Part shown: positions 1 to 3,673 of the stretch, piece by piece
Layout: each line of letters begins with the position of its first letter
Position numbering within the stretch: the stretch's first letter is position 1
DNA from: Candidatus Taylorbacteria bacterium RIFCSPLOWO2_01_FULL_50_130
GTDB lineage: Bacteria; Patescibacteriota; Minisyncoccia; Phycocordibacterales; UBA10002
Reading direction: 5' to 3'
Length of the DNA: 7,206 nucleotides
Assembly: GCA_001821155.1 (NCBI GenBank)
Contig: MHSB01000021.1
Location: 1-7,206, forward strand
Notes under the pieces: generated by a model
The model's database searches: none
The model's input: only the letters and a program-made list of their open reading frames with translations
What the model was told of the DNA's origin: nothing
Made by a program: the position numbers and the translations under genes

Positions 1-2
1 TT

Positions 3-74
3 CGGAGTGAAAGAGGACTGCCAGCGATGGACGCACAAAATCATCCGTTTGCTCGCATTGGTGTAGTAAAGTAA
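3..74 (+). CDS. C-terminal tail of an upstream gene (partial, frame uncertain)
   Basis: Only the last few codons of a preceding gene can be present here. One frame runs open from base 3 to a TAA at 72-74 and ends in residues HPFARIGVVK, 2 nt before the ATG of the next gene, a spacing typical of an operon. A second frame, from base 1 to a TAG at 64-66 and ending IIRLLALV, is equally open, so the choice between them rests only on the tighter junction. Neither tail is recognisable as a family. In this type of gene cluster a multi-pass membrane or pilin-like protein would be expected upstream, but nothing in these bases proves it. Confidence 0.3.
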   Translation, partial: RSERGLPAMDAQNHPFARIGVVK

Positions 75-76
75 AT

Positions 77-1804
77 ATGGACCCCAAAGACGCGCGACAA
101 AAACTAAATATATTTGTTGACACGCTTCCTGATAGCGCCTTTATACCCTTGCGGGATAAAGACATTAACCCGAGTCTTCTTACGACTGATATTGCTTCGT
201 CGTATGAATTCGTGATTCGCGAAACCGGCCACATTTGCGAGGGCGTCCGGCGCGTGCTTGCGGGGGAAGATTCGGCGAGTAATTTCGTCGCGTTCATACA
301 GCAAGACCCGAACATTGAAGAGGACAACCGCCCGAAATTGCCGGAGCTTGCGTTTGAAATCCAGCAGAAAATCTTTGACCCGGTTTTGCCGATTCTAAGG
401 CATGCGGGACTGCCGATTAAAGAAGGAAGAGTGGCGGCTCCTGTGCCAAAGGCGCAGGAGAAGTTCGAAGTTGCAAATTCAAAGTTCGAAGGAGAGACAA
501 CCCCCGCCGTATCAGAATACGGCACCCCCTTTGGTAAGGGGGAAACAACCTCCGCTATATCTGCTTCATTTGAACTAAACGCTAAACGCCTGTCTGCCGA
601 AGCCCTGGCGCAGGCAGGCTATCCGCTAGACGCTTCCCCACTGGAGGAAAAGAACATCCGCGCATTGATGCGGATTGCGGCGGGAACAACTTACAGCGAA
701 CAGAATTTACGAGATGCGTTTGAAGACCTGCCGCCCGGTCTCCGCCAATCGCTCTCCTCGGTGGATACCGCGAATGCCATACAGGAAATCGCCAAAAAAT
801 ATTTCCTGCACGTGGACCAGATGGCGTCCCTCGCGAGCGAGACTGGGCTGGTGCTCCTCGGGCTTACGCACCCGGCGGATTTCATAAAAAACCTCTCACG
901 GAGACTGCGCCTTGCGGAAGACGCGGCGAGAGACATCGCGCGCGAAATAAGCGCGGAGATTTTCGTCAAAGTCCGCGAGGCGCTACGCAACCTGCATGAG
1001 AACGCAAGAATCTCGAATCTCGAATCTCGAATCTCGAAAAATGAGACAGAAAAAAGTCAAAATATAAAATTAGAAAACACAGAATCGTCTAGGAGGATAG
1101 AGGCCGCGTCAACCGCAAAGCAAAGTTCTAGTAGTATACAGAGGACTTCGTCTGAACTAAACGCTAAACGCTTGCCTGCCGATTCTTCTGTCGGACTAAA
1201 AGCTAGTCTCCAGACTCCATATTCCGCCGGAGCAAAATGGAACACCGGGGAAAATATACTTAGAAGACAAGCCGCGGAAAAGGAGGCGCCGCTAAGTAGA
1301 GAAGAAGTGTTGCGCGACGTTGAGAACCCGCGGGAACTAAACGCTAAACGCTATCCGCCAACTGGCGGACTAGACACTTCTCCAGTCGGGCCGACCGGAT
1401 GGCGGCCGGAGCAGAATGAAGTACGAAGTATGAATTATGAATTAGGGAAGAGAACAACCCCCGCCGTATCGGAATACGGCACCCCCTTTGGTAAGGGGGA
1501 AACAACCCTCCCCGAATCAGAATTCGGTACTCCCTTTGGTAAGGGGGAAACAACCCCCGCCGTATCGGAATACGGCACCCCCTTTGGTAAGGGGGATGCT
1601 GCCCAGTTTCCTCCATCAAGGCCGCCTTCGCCGATTCCTCCGGCGATAAAGTCAAGGCCGAGTGATGCGGGTAACGCGCCGACGCCGGAAAAACCGGCGG
1701 GCGAGCCGCAGGATTTTTTTGAAGAGAAACTACAGCGGCCGGTCGTCATGCCGAAAGTGGAAAAAAGGTACACGAGCGACCCGTACCGAGAGCCACTGCA
1801 ATAG
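77..1804 (+). CDS. Hypothetical protein with repeat-built linkers, encoded in a T4SS-like operon
   Basis: A 575-residue protein that I do not recognise as a named family. It has no obvious signal peptide or membrane helix and looks soluble. Residues about 1-115 form a conserved-looking alpha-helical segment. Residues about 190-315 form a second one, rich in Ala, Leu, Arg and Glu, with a central VLLGLTHPADF stretch and a long amphipathic helix. The end (about 520-575) is a Pro-rich tail leading to DPYREPLQ, a closing style I associate with Patescibacteria hypothetical proteins. Between these lie low-complexity linkers: the peptide TTPAVSEYGTPFGKGE once at residues 141-156 and, with one variant, three times in tandem at 460-507; ELNAKR at 166-171, 360-365 and 420-425; and a RISNLESRISK stretch near 312. 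All are translations of DNA repeats annotated separately. The ATG at 77 has no Shine-Dalgarno site but lies 2 nt after an upstream stop. The position before the PrgI gene suggests an accessory role in secretion, which is inference only. Confidence 0.8.
   Translation: MDPKDARQKLNIFVDTLPDSAFIPLRDKDINPSLLTTDIASSYEFVIRETGHICEGVRRVLAGEDSASNFVAFIQQDPNIEEDNRPKLPELAFEIQQKIFDPVLPILRHAGLPIKEGRVAAPVPKAQEKFEVANSKFEGETTPAVSEYGTPFGKGETTSAISASFELNAKRLSAEALAQAGYPLDASPLEEKNIRALMRIAAGTTYSEQNLRDAFEDLPPGLRQSLSSVDTANAIQEIAKKYFLHVDQMASLASETGLVLLGLTHPADFIKNLSRRLRLAEDAARDIAREISAEIFVKVREALRNLHENARISNLESRISKNETEKSQNIKLENTESSRRIEAASTAKQSSSSIQRTSSELNAKRLPADSSVGLKASLQTPYSAGAKWNTGENILRRQAAEKEAPLSREEVLRDVENPRELNAKRYPPTGGLDTSPVGPTGWRPEQNEVRSMNYELGKRTTPAVSEYGTPFGKGETTLPESEFGTPFGKGETTPAVSEYGTPFGKGDAAQFPPSRPPSPIPPAIKSRPSDAGNAPTPEKPAGEPQDFFEEKLQRPVVMPKVEKRYTSDPYREPLQ
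461..488 (+). repeat. 28-bp array of four heptamers (array 1)
   Basis: Four degenerate 7-bp units (AAGTTCG, AAGTTGC, AAATTCA, AAGTTCG) lie end to end, so the 10-mer AAGTTCGAAG recurs exactly 21 bp apart. It is translated as part of KFEVANSKFE. Eight purine-rich bases separate it from the first 48-bp repeat unit at 497, the same arrangement as the array at 1417-1444. Confidence 0.6.
497..544 (+). repeat. 48-bp repeat unit A, copy 1
   Basis: This first copy of a 48-bp unit encodes TTPAVSEYGTPFGKGE. It holds two palindromes: GCCGTAT-CAGA-ATACGGC and CCCCCTT-TGGT-AAGGGGG, each a 7-bp stem with a 4-base loop. A degraded start of a second unit follows at about 545-563 (translated TTSAIS). The other copies are at 1454-1597. 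From memory, the CCCCCTT...AAGGGGG palindrome resembles dispersed repeats in many bacterial genomes, but no search was run. Confidence 0.85.
572..589 (+). repeat. Repeat B, copy 1
   Basis: The 18-mer core made of GAA plus CTAAACG twice and a final C is identical at three places in this gene. Here it is read as ELNAKR. It is followed by a GC-rich stretch with GCCTG and CAGGC arms, then a CTAGACGCTTC-type end that partly recurs after copy 3. Confidence 0.8.
1009..1036 (+). repeat. Perfect 28-bp array of four AATCTCG heptamers (array 2)
   Basis: Four exact tandem copies of AATCTCG occupy 28 bp within the coding region and are translated as an ISNLESRIS-like stretch. The array follows the long helical segment and may extend it or act as a spacer. 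The word AATCTCGAAT also occurs in the spacer at 3491-3500, so the unit is not private to this gene. Confidence 0.9.
1154..1171 (+). repeat. Repeat B, copy 2
   Basis: This copy of the 18-mer core is identical to those at 572 and 1334, again read in the ELNAKR frame. It is followed by TTGCCTGCCGATTC and a TCGG-rich stretch, then CTAAAAGCTAGTCTCCAG, which resembles the CTAGAC...CTCCAG end of copy 3. Confidence 0.8.
1334..1369 (+). repeat. Repeat B, copy 3, with palindrome
   Basis: The 18-mer core (1334-1351, read ELNAKR) is followed by a near-perfect palindrome TCCGCCA-AC-TGGCGGA at 1354-1369, a 7-bp stem with a 2-base centre, and then CTAGACACTTCTCCAG. The core and palindrome together look like a small dispersed element that has been accommodated in the reading frame. 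Confidence 0.8.
1417..1444 (+). repeat. 28-bp array of four heptamers (array 3)
   Basis: Four 7-bp units, TGAAGTA, CGAAGTA, TGAATTA and TGAATTA, lie in tandem. It has the same length and unit number as the arrays at 461 and 1009, with a different but similar sequence (roughly Y-G-A-A-N-N-N). Nine purine bases separate it from the 48-bp repeats that begin at 1454. Confidence 0.75.
1454..1597 (+). repeat. Three tandem 48-bp repeat units A (copies 2-4)
   Basis: The units at 1454-1501, 1502-1549 and 1550-1597 lie end to end and are each 16 codons long. Copies 2 and 4 are almost identical to each other and to copy 1 at 497; the middle unit has diverged (TTLPESEFGTPFGKGE). All keep the CCCTT...AAGGG palindrome. 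In the middle unit the other palindrome has changed from CGTAT/ATACG to CGAAT/ATTCG, a paired substitution that keeps the inverted repeat. The unit length is a multiple of three, so copy-number change would not shift the frame. Confidence 0.95.
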
Positions 1805-1909
1805 CTTACTAGCTGTCCAGCTGTTTAGCTTTCTAGCAAAATAGTGGAAACGCCAATTGAGATTCCTCTTTGCCCAAAGCTAAAAAGCTGATAAGCTAGC
1901 AAGCTAATC
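1801..1909 (+). repeat. Inverted repeat built of 8-bp units in the gene-1/prgI spacer
   Basis: The left arm, 1801-1832, is four octamers (ATAGCTTA, CTAGCTGT, CCAGCTGT, TTAGCTTT), followed by a partial CTAGCAAA. The right arm, 1876-1907, is AAAGCTAA, AAAGCTGA, TAAGCTAG, CAAGCTAA. Its reverse complement matches the left arm at about 26 of 32 positions. A 43-base centre separates them. The TAG stop of the preceding gene (1802-1804) is inside the first unit, and the ATG of the PrgI gene follows two bases after the last unit. There is no T-run, so it is not a typical intrinsic terminator, and no Shine-Dalgarno site is visible. Confidence 0.8.
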
Positions 1910-2320
1910 ATGCGATTCCAGGTCCCCCAATTCATCAACATAGAGGACAAGATCTTCGGGCCGCTCACCGTCCTGCAGTTCGTCTACCTCGTCGGCGGAG
2001 GCGGCATGGTCTATATCGCGTATCACCTCCTGCCGCTGTATCTTGGTATTTTCATCATCGCGCCGGCCGCGACACTCGCGCTTGCGCTCGCGTTCCTCAA
2101 ACCCAACGGAAAGCCCTTTGTGTATCTCCTGCAGTCGGCGCTTACGTATATGTTCTCAAATCGGCTCTACGTTTGGCGGAGAGCGCCAAAACAAATGACG
2201 CCGAAAGACGCAGTCAAAGAATTCTCCGGGCCAGGAAGCGTCGTGCCATCTCTCTCGGAGAGTAAGCTAAAGGATTTAACGTGGGCGCTTGATATCAATC
2301 AAAATGTAAAAAAGAAATAA
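1910..2320 (+). CDS. PrgI-family inner-membrane T4SS protein (VirB3-like)
   Basis: This 136-residue protein opens with the typical PrgI-family start RFQVPQFINIEDKIFGPLT and is followed by two adjacent hydrophobic segments, at about residues 20-41 and 42-64, separated by the short turn LLPLYLG. A conserved-style basic segment (LYVWRR, residues about 85-90) and a polar cytoplasmic tail complete it. PrgI-family proteins are small membrane partners encoded next to VirB4 ATPases in Gram-positive-type and candidate-phyla secretion clusters, and are thought to fill the VirB3 position at the inner membrane. The neighbouring VirB4-type genes support this call. The ATG at 1910 fits the family's usual start. 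No Shine-Dalgarno motif precedes it, because the upstream bases are the right arm of the octamer inverted repeat. Confidence 0.9.
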   Translation: MRFQVPQFINIEDKIFGPLTVLQFVYLVGGGGMVYIAYHLLPLYLGIFIIAPAATLALALAFLKPNGKPFVYLLQSALTYMFSNRLYVWRRAPKQMTPKDAVKEFSGPGSVVPSLSESKLKDLTWALDINQNVKKK

Positions 2321-2322
2321 AT

Positions 2323-2366
2323 ATACGAAAATACGAATTGGAAACCTACGAATTGCTACGAATAAG
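2323..2366 (+). repeat. Left inverted repeat of the GxxExxY cassette
   Basis: The arm contains ATACGAAAAT at its outer end and TACGAATTGCTACGAATAAG at its inner end. The reverse complement of 2794-2839 matches the outer 10 bases exactly, and the inner 20 bases at 18 positions, with a poorly matched middle of 7 versus 9 bases. TACGAA is repeated four times within the arm. The arm begins 2 nt after the PrgI stop and ends just before the preferred start codon of the enclosed gene. Confidence 0.85.
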
Positions 2367-2370
2367 ACTT

Positions 2371-2784
2371 GTGCTAAAAAACAATAGAACAAGTTCAAAG
2401 GTAATCTACCCTGAACTTTCATATACGATTACCGGCATTTGCTTCGCGGTGCACAAGGAGCTTGGCCGATTCGCAAGAGAAAAACAGTATTGCGATCTTC
2501 TCGAGACTAAGTTCCAAGACGCGCACATACTTTCCCAAAGAGAGCTATCTATTGGAAATAGCGGCAATATTATTGATTTTTTAATTGACAGCAAAATCAT
2601 TCTTGAGGCAAAAGCTAAACGAACTCTGCTGTCCGAGGACTACCGCCAGATTCAAAATTATCTTCAAGCCACCAACTTGCGGCTCGGTTTGCTAGTTAAT
2701 TTCCATGCAGAGCACATAATGCCGAAAAGGATTGTGCGTATTGAACAAGGCGCTCCGGACACAAAAATTGCAAGTAGGGTATAA
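2371..2784 (+). CDS. GxxExxY family protein (PD-(D/E)xK nuclease-like)
   Basis: From the GTG at 2371 the product is 137 residues, close to the usual family size. In-frame TTG codons at 2353 and 2338 would lengthen it, but they lie inside the left inverted repeat and encode nothing family-like. The protein shows the family order: IYPELSYTITG, then AVHKELGRFAREKQY (a spaced form of the G..E..Y signature, here G-x4-E-x2-Y), then IIDFLIDSKIILEAKAK, whose Asp and Glu-x-Lys fit the PD-(D/E)xK nuclease core, then YRQIQNYLQATNLRLGLLVNF. The biochemical role of the family is not established. It is related by fold to nucleases, and a nucleic-acid function is inference. Base composition is more A+T-rich than that of the neighbouring conjugation genes, and it is flanked by inverted repeats, so it is probably a later arrival in this operon. 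Confidence 0.85.
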   Translation: MLKNNRTSSKVIYPELSYTITGICFAVHKELGRFAREKQYCDLLETKFQDAHILSQRELSIGNSGNIIDFLIDSKIILEAKAKRTLLSEDYRQIQNYLQATNLRLGLLVNFHAEHIMPKRIVRIEQGAPDTKIASRV

Positions 2785-2793
2785 TTTAAGTTG

Positions 2794-2839
2794 CTGATTA
2801 GTAGCAATTCGTATATTCGTATAATTCACATTTTCGTAT
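2794..2839 (-). repeat. Right inverted repeat of the GxxExxY cassette
   Basis: The reverse complement of this arm reads ATACGAAAAT at its outer end and TACGAATTGCTACTAATCAG at its inner end, mirroring 2323-2366. Its outermost bases overlap the AT of the downstream ATG (2838-2840). The TACGAA-type words recur at spacings of 8 to 10 bp within it. Confidence 0.85.
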
Positions 2840-3485
2840 GGCTATCGCGGCAAAGGCATCACAAGACTTCGTCAAGATACAGGAGATACGAGACGGTATC
2901 GTCATCCTGAAGAGCGGCGACCTTCGCGCCGTCCTCATGACCTCGTCTATCAACTTCGCCCTCAAATCAGAAGAGAATCAGCGGGCGATTATCGAGCAGT
3001 TTCAAAACTTCTTGAACGCGCTTACATTCTCCGTGGAGATTGTGGTCCAATCGCGGCGCTTTGACATCAAGCCGTATCTCAAGCTCCTTGGAGAACGGGA
3101 GGAAAAGCAGAAAAACGAACTCCTGCGGCTCCAGACACGCGAGTATATCGGCTTCGTAAAAAAATTCACCGACAGTACGAACGTGATGAACAAGACTTTT
3201 TTTGTCGTGGTGCCGTACTCTCCCGCGATTGTTGAAGTGCATGCGGTCGGCGGAAGTCTCGCGATGAAAATAAAAGAAGGGTTCGGGAAAAAACACACGG
3301 AGGCAGAGCGGACGCATAGTTTTGAAGAGAGCCGCACCCAGCTTGAACAAAGGGTCGCAATAGTGGAGCAGGGACTCCTGCGGACCGGCATACGAGTCGC
3401 CCAGCTTGGCACTGAAGAGGTAGTGGACGTGTTTTACCAGCTCTTTAATCCGGGGGAAGCGGAAAAGACGGTTCAGGAGGTTTAA
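2838..3485 (+). CDS. TraC-like / VirB4 N-terminal-type conjugation protein
   Basis: A 215-residue soluble protein. Residues about 10-70 (VKIQEIRDGIVILKSGDLRAVL, followed by the NFALKSEENQRAIIEQFQNFLNAL and FSVEIVVQSRRFD segments) match the opening of VirB4/TraC-type ATPases. In candidate-phyla and some Gram-positive clusters this part is encoded as a separate gene before the ATPase. A charged helical stretch (about 80-115), the beta-like KTFFVVVPYSP segment and a helical C-terminus follow. There is no P-loop, so it does not hydrolyse ATP by itself. It probably forms the membrane-proximal platform that partners PrgI and the ATPase encoded downstream. The ATG at 2838 lies in the edge of the right inverted repeat and lacks a Shine-Dalgarno site. 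The coding end contains AGGAGG, discussed separately. Confidence 0.8.
   Translation: MAIAAKASQDFVKIQEIRDGIVILKSGDLRAVLMTSSINFALKSEENQRAIIEQFQNFLNALTFSVEIVVQSRRFDIKPYLKLLGEREEKQKNELLRLQTREYIGFVKKFTDSTNVMNKTFFVVVPYSPAIVEVHAVGGSLAMKIKEGFGKKHTEAERTHSFEESRTQLEQRVAIVEQGLLRTGIRVAQLGTEEVVDVFYQLFNPGEAEKTVQEV
3475..3480 (+). promoter_or_regulatory. Orphan Shine-Dalgarno-like AGGAGG
   Basis: A perfect AGGAGG lies in the last codons of the TraC-like gene, just before its stop at 3483-3485. It is about 193 nt from the VirB4 ATG, much too far to serve it. The TTG at 3488 is spaced correctly and is in the VirB4 frame, but that frame meets a TAG at 3593-3595. It may be the former ribosome binding site of the ATPase gene, separated from its start by the repeat element at 3489-3640. 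Confidence 0.45.
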
Positions 3486-3488
3486 TAT

Positions 3489-3640
3489 TGAATCTCGAAT
3501 ACCTAATATCTAAAAACGGCAGTTTTCTGTCGTTCCCGCAAAGGCGGGAATCCAGGGTTGATTCTGGTTCCCCGTTTTCACGGGGACGACATTAGGAAAT
3601 GTCAGTTTCCCGAGATTCGGAATTAGATATTCGATATTTT
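3489..3640 (+). repeat. Nested inverted-repeat element in the spacer before virB4 (outer arms)
   Basis: The left outer arm (3489-3516) consists of four heptamers: TGAATCT, CGAATAC, CTAATAT and CTAAAAA. The reverse complement of the right arm (3613-3640) reads AAAATAT, CGAATAT, CTAATTC, CGAATCT. Offset by one unit, AATCTCGAATACCTAAT (3491-3507) matches the reverse complement of 3622-3638 at 15 of 17 positions. The inner part is a separate palindromic repeat (3529-3590). The remaining spacer up to 3673 is A+T-rich and shows no Shine-Dalgarno motif. Confidence 0.7.
3529..3590 (+). repeat. Palindromic REP/MITE-like repeat
   Basis: Two 27-bp arms (3529-3555 and 3564-3590) are imperfect inverted repeats around an 8-base centre. 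Each also folds on itself: TTCCCGC-AAAG-GCGGGAA in the left arm and CCCCGT-TTTC-ACGGGG in the right. The left stem fits the TTCCC-N8-GGGAA pattern, one base short at its 5' edge of the Neisseria dRS3 form ATTCCC-N8-GGGAAT. This similarity is from memory. Translated fragments such as FPQRRESR are a familiar spurious product of this repeat class. Confidence 0.85.
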
Positions 3641-3673
3641 TACTGAATACCTCGCTTTATTTTTACCATTACT

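Larger units (their letters stand above)
2323..2839 (+). mobile_element. Putative cassette: GxxExxY gene between inverted repeats
   Basis: A GxxExxY-family gene sits between two inverted repeats of about 45 bp, which fill the whole space between the PrgI stop and the ATG of the TraC-like gene. The enclosed gene appears more A+T-rich than the conjugation genes on either side, and it has no expected role in a secretion apparatus. These points suggest a discrete insertion. No transposase and no clear target-site duplication are visible, so mobility is inference. Confidence 0.5.

Noticed and set aside
461..1597. CRISPR array
   Set aside because: The units are tandem or irregularly spaced, lie inside a coding frame, and have no regular unique spacers.
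1435..1773. Antisense open frames carrying PLPKGVPYSDTAGVV repeats
   Set aside because: The 48-bp units are free of stops in several frames, so repeats appear on both strands. The + strand frame is longer and continuous with conserved segments.
2338..2370. Upstream TTG starts (2338, 2353) for the GxxExxY gene
   Set aside because: These codons lie in the inverted repeat and add residues unlike the family; the GTG at 2371 gives a family-typical length, although this remains unproven.
2820..2825. TATAAT as a -10 box for the TraC-like gene
   Set aside because: No -35-like hexamer lies at a suitable spacing, and the bases are part of the A+T-rich inverted repeat arm; a second TATAAT at 2780-2785 has the same problem.
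3529..3590. Intrinsic terminator before virB4
   Set aside because: The stems are strong, but no run of T follows either, and the sequence fits a dispersed palindromic repeat better.
3488..3595. Short frame from the TTG after AGGAGG, in the VirB4 frame
   Set aside because: It reads through the palindromic repeat and stops at TAG 3593-3595; its peptide is the kind of spurious translation this repeat class gives.
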